Shown: positions 1 through 10,629 of the stretch, piece by piece | How the letters are laid out: each line of letters starts with the position of its first letter | Position numbering within the stretch: the first letter of the stretch is position 1 | Assembly: GCF_003576645.1 (NCBI RefSeq) | Contig: NC_044917.1 | Coordinates: 17,390,955-17,454,954, forward strand | Length of the DNA: 64,000 nt | Reading direction: 5' to 3' | Origin: Ipomoea triloba | Taxonomy: Eukaryota > Streptophyta > Magnoliopsida > Solanales > Convolvulaceae | Program-made: the position numbers and the translations under genes | The notes under the pieces: generated by a model | Databases searched by the model: none | Told to the model about the DNA's origin: nothing | What the model saw: only the letters and a program-made list of their open reading frames with translations

Positions 1-249
1 GGTCCACGCTTCCTCCACGCATGAAGCCTTCGTGGATGGATAATCCTGCATGGTTTCTTCTTCGTTCGTTGCTTCTTTTTGGCCTCGGATCCTGTTATAT
101 CCTACAGGAATAACCTAAAACACAACTTAAAGTCGAATTTGTTGATTTGATCTCATCAGTCTTTTATGCACAAAAATGATTACAAATGGGTGTCAAAACT
201 ATACGTTAATGTCCCAAGATTGACCCTATATTCGATTATTCTTGGCGCT
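1..249. other. Unassigned sequence at window edge
   Basis: No coding or structural signal is visible. The first bases contain repeated CCACGC words like those in the LTR and internal promoter-like segments near 25.0, 29.2 and 38.1 kb, so this may be the end of an LTR retrotransposon fragment; that is only an inference. Confidence 0.3.
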
Positions 250-1360
250 TATCACCAGGGCCCATCTCAAATAAGGGGTCCATGTCTATGGCCCCCTCTT
301 ATGTATTATAAGTAAAAAAAAAATCAGGCCTGCTAACTTGCTAAAGCCTAGGGGCTCATGCTGGGCCCCTCTTATATATTACTGTACGTTTGTTTTTTGT
401 TCTGTTTTCTCTTCTTCGAACGACGGAATAACCGAATCAAAGTCGAAGCCATCATCCATGGATGTATTATTTAAATTAGAGATTTAATTTTCTATATAAG
501 CTATGGTAATCTGCATTCTGTAATCACAATTCATAAATTCAAAATTTGTAATCTCCTATTGTCAATTCTCTTATAGTTGTTTTTCCCTACACTGTAGATT
601 TGTCGAATTTGTGGGTGACAAAAAGTTGGCTTTTGGCAGAAAGATTGGGATTTGGGAATATGGGAAATGGGAAATTCTTAACAAACAAGGTATTCTACAA
701 CTCTATTGCTTGTATGAATCTTTTTATTTGTTAATTGCAAAATCAGAATTTTTTTGGTTATTTGTTAATCTGGGCATCTGGGAAATATCTAACACTGCAT
801 TTAATCTCGCATAATATTGCTAAATTTTTTAATCTAGAAAATATTTGTTATTTGTTAAATTGGCAAAATATTGCTAATTTATTATTCTTTTTGTTATTTG
901 TTAATCTGGTAAATATTTTTTATTTGTTAATATGGCAGAATATTTGTATTTGAATTTTAATTGCAGTAGTGTTTGAATTTTAATTGTATTTGAGTTCTAA
1001 TTGCAGTAGCTGTGCTCCTTTTTTTAAGACTAATTTTATAATAACTATTGTATAAAATATTGTCTAAAAAAACATTTATTTGGGAGTGAAAAAAGAAAAG
1101 GGAAAGAAAACAAGCTGACCAATTAGTAGAATGACAAAGAAGAACTATGAATAAATTTTTTAAAGTAGTAGGATCATCTAATAAGAATTTAAGTAATGGG
1201 GAAGCATGTGGATAAATTATATTTTTTTTGTTATAAGTTATTCAAATATAATAATAATTCAAGTCTTTAGCAATTGGGATTAGTATTTTTTAATCATATA
1301 ATGAATTTAGTGAATATGAATATTTTTTAATCATATTTTTTTAAAGATATTTTTTTAATC
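250..1360 (+). mobile_element. Non-autonomous DNA element, copy A (hAT-like?)
   Basis: This 1.1-kb block is repeated in inverted orientation at about 47,885-52,046, where a solo LTR splits it. Both copies start with GGCCCATCTCAAATA followed by repeated GGGGCC-rich words, which resembles the ends of some plant hAT elements. A short 67-codon frame at 611-814 is present in both copies with about ten replacements, but its composition is low complexity and I do not regard it as a gene. The target-site duplication is not clear. Bases 1017-1021 (CCTTT) correspond to the empty site of the solo LTR found in copy B. The family assignment is tentative; the inverted duplication itself is read directly. 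Confidence 0.55.
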
Positions 1361-1444
1361 ATATATGAATTTAAAATTTAGTTATAAAAATTTATGTTAA
1401 CTATTGTACATAATTAGGCCCCCATAATTTAAAATTTAGTTATA

Positions 1445-1975
1445 ATGCATGCATTTCCAATGCCAAAGCTGAGAATCAAGCTAGATTTAGACGCAATTCC
1501 CATTACACTGCCGTCCAGAGCACAAGAGCTAGTGCCCCTTTGCGTGCTCTCACTGTCAGAGACACCATCAGAGACCTCCCTGCATTTACAGATGGAGATA
1601 ATATAGGAACCATGCCATGCCAGTACGTAAATTCACATGATGTTTTTGAAAATTTCTTTGATCCCTCCAACCCAGCACAATATATTGTTTTGTGTTAAAA
1701 ATAATCATTCTTGTATGTATTCTGATTACTTCTTTTCCCTAGAATAGGCATTCTCTGTTGTAACTCCTTGCTTACTACACAAATCTCTGTGTAAGCTAGA
1801 TATATTTGTTTACTCTTTCGGTATAATGTGAAATAGATATATTTTCTTTCTTCAGCCTTTGTTTCTATATTTTGTATGTTAAGTACAAAGGTGATCCTAT
1901 TTCCTGGTTCCAGAAAAGAGTCCGAAGAAACCAGAATGTATTGACTGATCATATTACAAAGAGACTGAGTGAACA
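1445..1975 (+). pseudogene. MET1: MET1-type DNA (cytosine-5) methyltransferase fragment, target-recognition region
   Basis: Translated pieces match the part of plant MET1/DNMT1-class maintenance methyltransferases between motif VIII and motif IX. The first exon (about 1445-1626) encodes HYTAVQSTRASAPLRALTV followed by RDTIRDLP and stops at a GT donor (GTAAATTC). After an intron of about 260 bp ending in AAAG, a second exon (about 1891-1975) encodes DPISWFQKRVRRN and VLTDHITK. A frame change occurs near 1483. There is no start codon, no catalytic PCQ motif and no C-terminus here, so this is a gene fragment and not a functional gene. Introns are kept, so it came from genomic DNA and not from mRNA. 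It directly abuts a Helitron helicase pseudogene on the other strand. Further MET1 pieces lie at 7.0-11.4, 18.3, 41.3-42.6 and 47.2-47.9 kb. Confidence 0.82.
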
Positions 1976-2061
1976 TTCTGGAATGTATTGACTGATCCTC
2001 TTCGTTGACTCTTTGTATAGAAACCATTCCATAATTAATAATAGCTAATGTGTAGATGTAT

Positions 2062-3100
2062 TTACACATTATTGAAAACCTCTTTGTAGACAACATTGGT
2101 AATAGCAACACAATCTTATCCATCCTCGTCTAGAACTATTCAGGGACGGAACCAAAAAAATTTTCTAGCAAGGGCGAAGTATTAAAATAAAATAGATAGT
2201 TAAGAAAAAGAAATACTTAAGAAATATAATCATGTATAAATATTGTTGAATATATGCGATAAATAAAACACATCAAAATTTTATAAAAATATTCATAACA
2301 AAATATGAAACATAATTAATTTGATAAATTAATTTAAATAGAAAACACAGTATAAATTACATATCTCATTATTAATATAATAAAAGTATATATATATATA
2401 TATATTAAAAAATCAATAAAGCTTTATACAATAAAGGAATTGAACCCGTAACTTTAATTAGCACAAACACAAATCTACCAACTAGTCAACCTAACATCTT
2501 ATGTAAATTCATCTATTTTTACTTTATGTATATATATATTATTAAAAAAGTGATTAAAGAAGCGCCATATATTATTTACGCAACCTTTCATATGGCAAAA
2601 TGCGGCATTACCATCTTGTCTAGCTTATCTATTGCCTACAATATCTGTTTTCATATATTTATATCTAAAAAATATACTATATATACATATATACATACAA
2701 GGCTATATATGGGGTGGGGGGTGGGGTGAGTGGGGGTAGCAGCCCCCACTGCCCCATAGTGGCTCCGTCACTGGAACTAATTAACACTTTTAGGCTATTA
2801 GGATGGGTGACTCGGGAGAAAGCCACGTACAATTGACCGTGATTAAAAACTGTTTTTTCAGCAATAACCCAATGTGAGTTAGTTTTCGACCCTGACTTTT
2901 GTTGATAGTCATGGCATATACAAGCATCAATGCGAATTATTTATGCTGAAACTTGAAGGACAATCTCGTATCAGAAAGAGTAAGAGACAGTCGAGGGATA
3001 AGAACTTTGGTTCCTTCATGTATCCCATTAACTATTCTTGCTTCAACAATGTGATCTGCCAATCTTGTGATGATTAATAGTATAGATTGCATTGCAGGGA
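2062..3100 (-). pseudogene. Helitron Pif1-like helicase, C-terminal remnant
   Basis: On the minus strand the sequence encodes LADHIVEARIVNG, then YAMTINKSQGRKLTHIG, and after a frameshift GQLYVAFSRVTHPNSLKVLI. These are the last conserved motifs of the Pif1-type helicase domain of Helitron Rep/Hel proteins. The frame is then interrupted by a 633-bp hAT-like element at 2141-2773 and resumes as DEDG, a stop, and ITNVVYKEVFNNV, ending with TAA at 2062-2064, which is the usual Helitron C-terminus. An in-frame TAA and at least one frameshift make it non-functional. Helitrons replicate by rolling circle and often pick up gene pieces, which is relevant because a MET1 fragment lies immediately beyond its 3' end. 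The Helitron 3' hairpin and CTRR end could not be placed. Confidence 0.85.
2141..2773. mobile_element. Non-autonomous hAT-like element inside the Helitron helicase
   Basis: It begins CAGGGACGGAACC and ends GGCTCCGTCACTG, giving short terminal inverted repeats of hAT type. The flanking 8-mers GAACTATT (2133-2140) and GAACTAAT (2774-2781) match at 7 of 8 positions, consistent with the 8-bp target-site duplication of hAT elements. The interior is AT-rich with TA repeats and has no transposase. Removing it rejoins the Helitron reading region, which supports the boundaries. Confidence 0.85.
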
Positions 3101-3405
3101 AATATATGTACTGTATTATTACGATTAGTAATTTTAATCTAGAATTGTATTACGAATAGGAACATAGGGAAAAATATATTTTATTAGGAATTGTATTACC
3201 ATATTTTAATGTATAATTGTATTACGAATAAGAATGGTATTACCATATTTTACAATATTACGCAAACGTTAATAATATAGGAGTGTTTTATGTGGGAAGT
3301 TAAAATTGAGAATTTTGTTTTTATTAATAGTATAGATTATAAGTTTTATTTTGTTATTACATAACAATAATATTAATTTTAACAATAACATGATTATTGT
3401 TATTA
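3101..3405. other. AT-rich spacer
   Basis: AT-rich DNA with short internal repetition (variants of ATTGTATTACGAATA occur three times). No gene or element boundary was recognised. Confidence 0.4.
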
Positions 3406-4106
3406 GGGAAAATCGCACTTTTAGTCCCTCAAATGTTGCCCGATCTGCAATGTGGTCCCCCAAAGCCAATTTTAGTTAATTGGGTCCTTAATAGTCTTAA
3501 ACCTTAGTCAATGTTGCCCTCCGGTCAGATTTTGCTCTAACTAGTGTTAAGATCATGAACAATTTGGTAATTTCACAACCCACTAAATTTTAACCCCAAT
3601 TTCTTCCCTTCCTCTTGGATCGAGCAACAGACCGGCGACCGCAGAAGCTCTCACGGTGACATTAGAGGTTGACGGCAGCGTTGCGTTGCGTTGCAGGTGA
3701 ACGGCTAATTTCGACTATGCCTTTGTTATTTTGCGTCTCGGGTTCTCACCATTTGCATGCGACTTGCTCAGTAAATAGACATATGATGCTTTCTGCCTCC
3801 TTTTGTAAATAATGAAAAAAAAATGATGCTTCTGCCTTATTCTGTACATAGAATCTCTCACCTCTTTGCCTTTTTACTTTGTATTGTATCGCTTCTGCAA
3901 ATAATTTGGAATTCTTAATTCATGAAATAGGGATTAAACTTTCGGTGTTTGGTGATTGGTGTAGAAATCATCCTTCTTCCTGCATTGGCTTTTCCGATTT
4001 GAACTACGCATAAATTACCCCCAATTTCATGTTCAAATTTTGGAGTAAAAATGGGTGGTAATGGTGAGGAAGTTAATACTAATATGAAACTAAAAACCTC
4101 AAAGCC

Positions 4107-4601
4107 ATGGAAACCTCCTCTCAGTCTCTCTCCATTGAGAGCTTCTCTCACACTTGGTCAGTGAACCCGGAAGGCTCTTTCCGCTGCTCCGATGAAGCTT
4201 GCTTCATTGAAATGGATCCTACACTCCCCCTTTCTCAGAGATTCTTCAGTGTTAGCCTCCCGGATTTTAGCAACTTCGACTTTCCGGTGTGGGAATCTTC
4301 ACTGACGCTCCTTCATGTCGATGAGCTCATCTCCAATGGCTTCCTCGTGCCTTTTTTCACCCAACCTATCAAGTCCGACTCCTTCGATCGCGCTTTCGAT
4401 TTTCCTGAAAAACCTACCAAACAAGATCAGCTCCGTTCATCTGACAAAGAAATCCGTTGCGCCCCGCTGAAAAGATGCCGGAGATTATCCAGGCGGTTCT
4501 TCCGTAGATATTTGGACGTAGTTGATTTGTGTGAAACTGCAAAGATCCGGATTCGCGTACGGACGGAGAAGCTCCAGAGCGGAGGAGAGGAAGAGATATG
4601 A
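4107..4601 (+). CDS. MAKR6-like membrane-associated kinase regulator fragment captured by a Pack-MULE
   Basis: A 164-codon open frame begins METSSQSLSIESFSHTW and contains CFIEMDP, FNFD-like NFDFPV, and LLHVDELISNGFLVPFF, followed by a basic LKRCRRLSRRF segment. This order matches the N-terminal half of probable membrane-associated kinase regulator 6 proteins, plant relatives of BKI1 that act at the plasma membrane in receptor-kinase signalling. The ATG at 4107 corresponds to the natural start of the family. After about residue 145 the sequence changes to EKLQSGGEEEI, where the captured part appears to run into the MULE arm. The frame is intact, but native proteins are longer, so this is a truncated captured copy. 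Whether it is transcribed cannot be seen. Opposite-strand frames over it are shadows. Confidence 0.72.
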   Translation: METSSQSLSIESFSHTWSVNPEGSFRCSDEACFIEMDPTLPLSQRFFSVSLPDFSNFDFPVWESSLTLLHVDELISNGFLVPFFTQPIKSDSFDRAFDFPEKPTKQDQLRSSDKEIRCAPLKRCRRLSRRFFRRYLDVVDLCETAKIRIRVRTEKLQSGGEEEI

Positions 4602-4848
4602 ATATTCCGGCGTGGTTTCAACCAGGACAAGCGGCGCGGCCTACTCTGTTGATAACTGGCGCCGGTCTTGCGACTCCGAGAGCTCGATCCAGGAGGAAGG
4701 AGGAAATTGGGGTTAAAATGTTGTGAAATTATCAAATTGTCCATTGTCTTAACACTAGTTAGAGTCAAATTTGACCGGAGGGTACTATTGACTAAGGTTT
4801 AAAACTATTAAGGACCCAATTAACTAAAATTGACTTAGGGGATCACAT

Positions 4849-5124
4849 GGCAAATTATTGTGTGGACCATGGTCCACACAGCTATGTGGACCATAATCAA
4901 ATGTACATTTTTAATGTACTAAATGTACATTATTTTTGTACTAAATGTACATTATTTTTATACTATAAAAATAATGTACATTCAGTACACAAATAATGTA
5001 CATCCCTTGAATATAATTTACATTATTTTTATACTGAATGTACATTATTGTTATATTGAATGTGCATTATTTAATAGTATGGTCCACACAGCTGTGTGGA
5101 CCATGGGCCACACAATAATGATTG
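4849..5124. mobile_element. 276-bp MULE-type MITE nested in the Pack-MULE right arm
   Basis: It is flanked by a perfect 9-bp duplication, GGATCACAT (4840-4848 and 5125-5133). The ends GGCAAATTATTGTGTGG and, inverted, CAATCATTATTGTGTGG are followed by palindromic words such as ACCATGGTCCACACAG. The interior has repeated AATGTACATT-like motifs. Removing it restores the Pack-MULE terminal repeat. It shares end structure with elements at 16,331 and 47,400. Confidence 0.85.
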
Positions 5125-5177
5125 GGATCACATTGCAGATTGGGCAACATTTAAGGTACCAAAAGTGCAATTTTCCC

Positions 5178-5220
<43 letters not shown>

Positions 5221-5606
5221 TGCATATTTTATAAGGGTATTTATGTATTTTAAAATATATTTAATTTCTATTCTTTAAACCAACAAAACATTATAATATA
5301 ATTCCTAAAGTTTATTCCTTATGCGAACCAAACAATAAAATATAATTCCTATTATTCCTTATGGAATAGCATTCCTACTATCTCAAAATTCATTCTATGA
5401 ATCAAACGTTATGTTAAGGTGTTCCTTTATGGCAGGGCTCAAAATTTGTTGTTAAGGTATGCATTTGTTGGTCTTTTCAAGTTAGGTAAAAATAATAATA
5501 ATAATAATAATAATAATGAATTCTTGATAATGTAATTGTATAATTTTATATAAAGTAACGGTCACAAAATATATATCAAACACATTTGGGATGATAAAAA
5601 TAATTT
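5178..5606. other. AT-rich spacer with (TTA)n and (AAT)n microsatellites
   Basis: A TTA run occupies about 5181-5219 and an AAT run about 5489-5515. Around 5437-5487 a stretch starting GGCTCAAAATTTGTTGTTA is repeated near 6510 and 9854, linking this spacer to the MET1-derived array that follows. No gene. Confidence 0.55.
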
Positions 5607-6432
5607 TTTTGCACTTTTAGTCCCACGACTATAGTGACACTATCAGGATTGATCCACGACTTTTCAACTTTACAATTTCGGTCCACGACTATTGTTTTTG
5701 TTGTAAAAATGACCCTTTCGGCAGCTTTTTAGTTAATTTCTCGCCGGGAAAAAAAACACCAACGGATTTTTCGTCAATATTTCGCTAGAAAAAAAAAAAC
5801 TGGCAGATTTTCTGTCACTTTCTCGCCGGGAACAAAATTCCCCTTTTAAGCAGGGTTAACATCGATTGTGAACAAGAAAAAAACACCGATTGTCATCTTC
5901 AAATTTAATAATTAATTTTTTTAAAGAATTTTTTCATTCTAATTTTTTTTTTGAAAAATAATTTTATTAAATATTTAAACTTTAAATTTAAACTAAAAAA
6001 TCAAAACAATTTTGAATTTGTACTTAATTTTACTAAGATTATGTAGAAATGAATTAGTTTTAACTTTGATTAGTTTACCAAAATCAAAATAATTTTGGAA
6101 TCCGGGCTGATGCGATCGCATGCTTTTTAGAAATGAATTAGTTTTTTCCGGAAATAAATGATGTGTTGAAGATGACAATCGACGTTTCCTTCTTGAAACG
6201 GGGAATTTTTTTCAACAATGTAAATGCCCATTTTAACCGTGCTTGAAAGGAGAATTTTTTTTTCCGGCGAAAAATGCACCGTTTTTTTTTTCAACGAGAA
6301 GTTGACTAAAAAGCTGTCAGAAGGACCATTTTTGCAATAAAAACAATAGTCATGGACCAAAATTGCAATGTTTGAAACTCATTGATCAATCCTGAATGTG
6401 CCACTATAGTCGCGGGACTAAAAGTGCAAAAC
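5607..6432. mobile_element. Long-TIR foldback element (MULE-like)
   Basis: Both ends carry the same ~200-bp inverted sequence beginning TTTGCACTTTTAGTCCC, with a common inner segment around the word GCTTTTTAGT. The interior is AT-rich and non-coding. The start GCACTTTTAGTCCC resembles the Pack-MULE end at 3406, so a MULE relationship is likely, but I could not find a clear target-site duplication. Short frames inside it are shadows of the inverted repeat. Confidence 0.7.
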
Positions 6433-6966
6433 ATTCGAATGAAAATTATGTATCATATATGCACTTAATATTTCCTTCATATAAATATATAAACCTTTTC
6501 CTTTATGGCATGGCTCAAAATTTGTTGTTGAGGTATTCATTTGTTCACCTTTTCAAGTTAGGTAAAAAATAAACATTTTCCTTTATGGTTGAACTCAAAA
6601 TTCCTGTTAAGGTGTGCATTTATAAATTTTGGAACAGATCGATTTTTTCATGTATAAGAGATATAAGTTGTTGGAGATACGTAGCTAAACTATCCAAAAC
6701 AATGGAGAATATTGAGACTATTGAATCAGTTGTAGTTAACAGATGCGGTGTGCTTATATGTGTGTGTTTATGTTGTTCTTTTCCGTTTCATGGGTTCTAG
6801 AGAATGGAAAATGTAAAATATTCGTGTGCACTTTGTGTGCAGCATTGGAGAGTTTATTATAACATTCGTGTGCACTTTTTTGTGCAGCATTGGAAAATGT
6901 AAATGTTTGTGTGTAGCGATTTTCGGATTGGTATAAATTTGTGTCCTGCTTTCATGTTTTTTTTAG

Positions 6967-7400
6967 ATTAAGCTGCCAAGTAATGGGAGACTTGTTGACT
7001 TGACACCTCACTTGATGGTTAAGTTGCGGGGTAGAGGTTACAAGTCAAAGGGTGTTGTGTGAAGATTACATTGGGATAAAAGTTTTTCTACAGCTATCAC
7101 CAACCCTCTGCCACGACGTAACATTGGGAGATGGTTTCACCCTGTAGAACATAGGATTATTTCTGTCTGAGAATATGCTCGATGTCATGTATATGCACGC
7201 TTTTTTCATGACATGGGAAGATTTGGAATCATTCATGTGCATTGTATAGTTTATAACTTGTAAATGTTTGTTTGTAGGGATTTCTAGACTGGTACAAATT
7301 TGTAGGGACTTTAATGAACATGTATCAGCAAGTTCATAATGCTATATTGCGACCCCTAGCATTTGCATTGGGAGAAAGGTAAAAGTGGCCATGGAAGGAA
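6967..7400 (+). pseudogene. MET1: MET1-type methyltransferase C-terminal fragment (motifs IX and X), copy 1
   Basis: After a polypyrimidine tract and AG at 6966, an exon (6967 to about 7190) encodes LPSNGRLVDLTPHLM, RLHWDKSFSTAITNPLPRR and WFHPVEHRIISV, then an in-frame TGA and EYARC. This matches the MET1 stretch leading into motif IX (native pattern RECARxQGFPD). An intron ending TTTGTAG precedes a second exon (7278 to about 7400) encoding GFLDWYKFVGTLMNMYQQV and PLAFALG, the motif X region that helps bind S-adenosylmethionine. Stops at two TGA codons and one TAA, and a changed motif X (HNAILRPLAFALG in place of GNAVPPPLAFALG), show decay. One TGA sits where the family has CGA, as expected from loss of a methylated CpG. 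This is the best-preserved unit of a tandem array extending to 11.4 kb. Confidence 0.88.
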
Positions 7401-7610
7401 ATAATTCATAGCATATGTATAGCTATGATGACTTGTAACGTAACTTACTAAGTTACCTTAACATATGTATAGCTCTGCCTGAGATACGTAGCTAAACTAT
7501 CTAAAACAATAGAGAATATTTGAGACTACCAAATCTGTTGTAGTTAACAGGTGTGGGTGTGTGTTTATGTTGTTCTTTTTCGTTTCATGGCTTCTAGATA
7601 ATCGAGAATG

Positions 7611-7656
7611 CAGGGCCGATCCTGAGAAAGAGCATGCTGGGTGACCTGCCTAGGGC

Positions 7657-7736
<80 letters not shown>
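7611..7736 (+). mobile_element. hAT-like terminus followed by (AT)n
   Basis: CAGGGCCGATCCTGAG at 7611 looks like a hAT end inserted in the MET1-derived repeat unit. It runs directly into a long AT dinucleotide tract that reaches the assembly gap, so the other end is not visible. Confidence 0.45.
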
Positions 7737-8352
7737 NNNNNNNNNNNNNNNNNNNNNNNNNNNNNNNNNNNNNNNNNNNNNNNNNNNNNNNNNNNNNNNN
7801 NNNNNNNNNNNNNNNNNNNNNNNNNNNNNNNNNNNNNNNNNNNNNNNNNNNNNNNNNNNNNNNNNNNNNNNNNNNNNNNNNNNNNNNNNNNNNNNNNNNN
7901 NNNNNNNNNNNNNNNNNNNNNNNNNNNNNNNNNNNNNNNNNNNNNNNNNNNNNNNNNNNNNNNNNNNNNNNNNNNNNNNNNNNNNNNNNNNNNNNNNNNN
8001 NNNNNNNNNNNNNNNNNNNNNNNNNNNNNNNNNNNNNNNNNNNNNNNNNNNNNNNNNNNNNNNNNNNNNNNNNNNNNNNNNNNNNNNNNNNNNNNNNNNN
8101 NNNNNNNNNNNNNNNNNNNNNNNNNNNNNNNNNNNNNNNNNNNNNNNNNNNNNNNNNNNNNNNNNNNNNNNNNNNNNNNNNNNNNNNNNNNNNNNNNNNN
8201 NNNNNNNNNNNNNNNNNNNNNNNNNNNNNNNNNNNNNNNNNNNNNNNNNNNNNNNNNNNNNNNNNNNNNNNNNNNNNNNNNNNNNNNNNNNNNNNNNNNN
8301 NNNNNNNNNNNNNNNNNNNNNNNNNNNNNNNNNNNNNNNNNNNNNNNNNNNN

Positions 8353-8437
<85 letters not shown>
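7660..8437. repeat. (AT)n microsatellite containing an assembly gap
   Basis: An uninterrupted AT tract runs into 616 N bases (7737-8352) and resumes on the other side until 8437. All long frames across this region are artefacts of the repeat and the gap. Confidence 0.97.
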
Positions 8438-8440
<3 letters not shown>

Positions 8441-8484
8441 CCATTTTTGTCTCAATGTCATTCCACTTTTAGTCTTTTTTTTTT

Positions 8485-8762
8485 CAAAACATCTCATTTT
8501 GGTCCTAGTATTATTTTGGCATGACCATTTTTGGTCCTTTATCAACAAAATTGTTTAAATTCTTATAAATACAAGGGCATTTCGGTCTTCAAATATGAAT
8601 TTTTTTCAAAAAAGTAAAAATAAAAATGTAGCGGATCAACACAATTTGTAAATAAAATATCAAAATGTCCTTGTATTTAACGTCATTTCAACAATTTTGT
8701 TGACGAAGGACCAAAAATGGTCATGCCACAATAATATTATGACCAAATGTGAATGTTCTAAT
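8485..8762. mobile_element. Small foldback MITE
   Basis: Arms of about 65 bp at roughly 8490-8560 and 8690-8760 are inverted copies sharing GGCATGACCATTTTTGGTCC. The loop is AT-rich. Length and structure suggest a MITE; no target-site duplication was identified. Confidence 0.65.
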
Positions 8763-9059
8763 AGAACATAGAAATAAAATTTTGTCACATTAAATTGACC
8801 AGTTACATATTGAATTAAAAGAGATTAAAAACTTTAAATGCATTTCATATTTCCTTCCTATAAACATTTTCTAAAGGCTCATATTCTCTTCCAAAAAACG
8901 CAACATCAGCTACCATGCCAAATGATGCAGTATTGTTATTCTCCCATGAGAATTCCACCAACTTTTTCCACTCTGCCACATTCTATTTTTCTACGTAGCA
9001 GATATAGTACGTGCATGTTAGATATAGTATATACATACACGATAACGCCGGAAATAGAA

Positions 9060-9570
9060 ATCTAATGAATATGTTGATTATATTCCAGGCTAGGCGACTG
9101 TCTTGGCCGAATGAAATATTTTTACCTCATTTTACTTGATTCTTTGAAGGCCATTTAAGCTTATAAATTCTAGGACAAACCGATTTTTCTATGTATAAGA
9201 GATATATATAAGTTGCAGGAGATACGTAACTAAACTATCCAAAACAATGGAGAATATTGAGACTACTGAATCTATCTGTTGTAGTTAATAGGTGTACGTG
9301 GTGTGCTTGTGCTTGTGTGTGTGTTTATGTTGTTTTTTTTTCTGTTTCATGGCTTCTAGAGAATGGAAATTGCAGAAACATTCGTGTGCACTTTGTGTGC
9401 AACATTGTAGATTTATAACATGTAAATAAGAGATTTTTAGATCGGATTGGTATAAATTTGTAGTGACTTTAAAGAACAAGTGTCAGTAAGTCGGAAACGC
9501 TGTACCGCCACCCTTAGCATTTGCACTAGGGAGAAAGGTCAAAGTGGCAATGGAAGGTAATAATTCATAG
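9060..9570 (+). pseudogene. MET1: MET1 3' end repeat unit, copy 2 (motif X)
   Basis: Bases 9445-9570 encode DWYKFVVTLKNKC, a TAA, and VGNAVPPPLAFALGRKVKV followed by AMEGNNS and a TAG stop. This is the motif X region and C-terminus of a MET1-type methyltransferase, with the GNAVPPPLAFALG signature intact. The sequence before it (for example the word GGAGATACGTA near 9219) repeats the region before copy 1. Only the last exon is present, with an in-frame stop, so it is a pseudogene unit. Confidence 0.88.
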
Positions 9571-9574
9571 TGTG

Positions 9575-9860
9575 TATATATATATATATATAGCCATGCA
9601 TGATGACTTGTAACTTACTAAGTTACATTGTATAACATAGGATGATTTATGTATGAGAATATACTCGATATCATGTATATGCACATTTTTTCTCTTAACA
9701 TGATGAGATTTGTAATCATCCATGCGTGCACTATGTGTGCATGTAGAGTTTATATCATGTAAATGTTTATATGCATAAATTTCCGGATTGATATAAATTT
9801 GTAGGGATCCTAAAGAACAAGTACTAGCAAATTGGCAATGTTGTACCACCACCTCAAAAT
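9575..9860 (+). pseudogene. MET1: MET1 3' end repeat unit, copy 3 (truncated)
   Basis: The 3' flank of copy 2 passes directly into the end of the motif IX exon (ACATAGGATGATTTATG near 9637), an intron, and a motif X exon encoding YKFVGILKNKY, a stop, and QIGNVVPPP. Homology breaks at about 9853, inside the PPP codons, and is replaced by CAAAATTTGTTG. Two in-frame stops are present. Confidence 0.82.
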
Positions 9861-10025
9861 TTGTTGTTAAGGTATGCATTTGTTGATCTTTTCAAGTTAA
9901 GTAAAAAAATAAAAATAATGAATTTTTGATAATGTAAACATATAATTGTATATAAAGAATGTCACAAAATATTAAAAAAAATTAATGTCAAATTGTCGTA
10001 TTAGTTTTAATATTAAAATAACAAT

Positions 10026-10595
10026 GACTATGATTGGTAAACCTAGCTGAAAGCTGAAAAGCTATAAGCTAGAAGCTGAAATTTGAAGAGTTGTTATGCC
10101 TAAAAGTGTTTGGTAAAATTAGTTTTTTTGATAAGTTTATAAATGTAAAAAGACTAAAAAATATCTTCATAAAATTTAAATAGTGTTAAATTTAAATAGG
10201 TTTGTTTACATATTAAAGTATAAAATAATGAAACTAATCTATTTTTATAAAATATAAAGTAAGAAAATATATTTAAAATTATATAAAGTAAAACAAAATA
10301 TTTATAGTTCATAAAATTAGTTCATACAAAAATTAATGTTAAAAGACAAATGTCAAATTAAAATTACAATGAAATTGAAGAGAAAAAGAACAAAAAGATT
10401 TTAATTGGAGATATTTATATTTAAACTAATAAGGATAAAGATGGAAAGAAAAAATTAAGGAGCTACTAGCTTATTTTTGAAAAGCTACCTAAAGTAGCTT
10501 ATCAAATTAAGCTCTTATTTTAATCTACTAGCTTATTTTGGGAACATTACCAAACATAACTTATACGATAAGCTCCTAAATAAGTTATAAACACA
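10026..10595. mobile_element. MITE-like element with GTTTGGTA/AAGCT words
   Basis: Bases 10026-10130 carry GGTAAAC, repeated AGCTGAAA/AGCTATAAGCT words and GTGTTTGGTAAA, and 10465-10590 carry their inverted equivalents. This is the usual look of a common plant MITE class. The interior is AT-rich and non-coding. Boundaries are approximate. Confidence 0.55.
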
Positions 10596-10629
10596 TTTGG
10601 AATAAACATTATGTATAATATATTGGTGT

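Larger units (their letters stand above)
3406..5177. mobile_element. Pack-MULE with perfect 9-bp target-site duplication
   Basis: The element starts GGGAAAATCGCACTTTTAG and ends with the inverted equivalent. Terminal inverted repeats run for about 230 bp (3406-3636 against roughly 4668-5177, the right arm being interrupted by a 276-bp MITE). It is flanked by a perfect 9-bp duplication, TTGTTATTA at 3397-3405 and 5178-5186, the hallmark of Mutator-like elements. It encodes no transposase. Between the arms it carries a plant gene piece (4107-4601) related to membrane-associated kinase regulators, which makes it a Pack-MULE, a non-autonomous MULE that has captured host sequence. Confidence 0.93.

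Noticed and set aside
611..814. 67-codon frame conserved in two copies of an element
   Set aside because: The conservation is that of the whole repeated DNA block. The peptide is low complexity, with no domain and no sign of codon-level constraint.
1695..2123. Minus-strand 142-codon frame
   Set aside because: It overlaps the antisense of the second MET1 exon and the Helitron terminus in a different frame from the conserved helicase sequence.
4427..4768. Minus-strand frame of 113 codons in the Pack-MULE
   Set aside because: It is antisense to the MAKR-like frame and to the inverted repeat, and resembles no protein I know.
7565..8548. Long open frames on both strands
   Set aside because: They consist of an AT dinucleotide repeat and 616 unknown bases, so they have no coding meaning.
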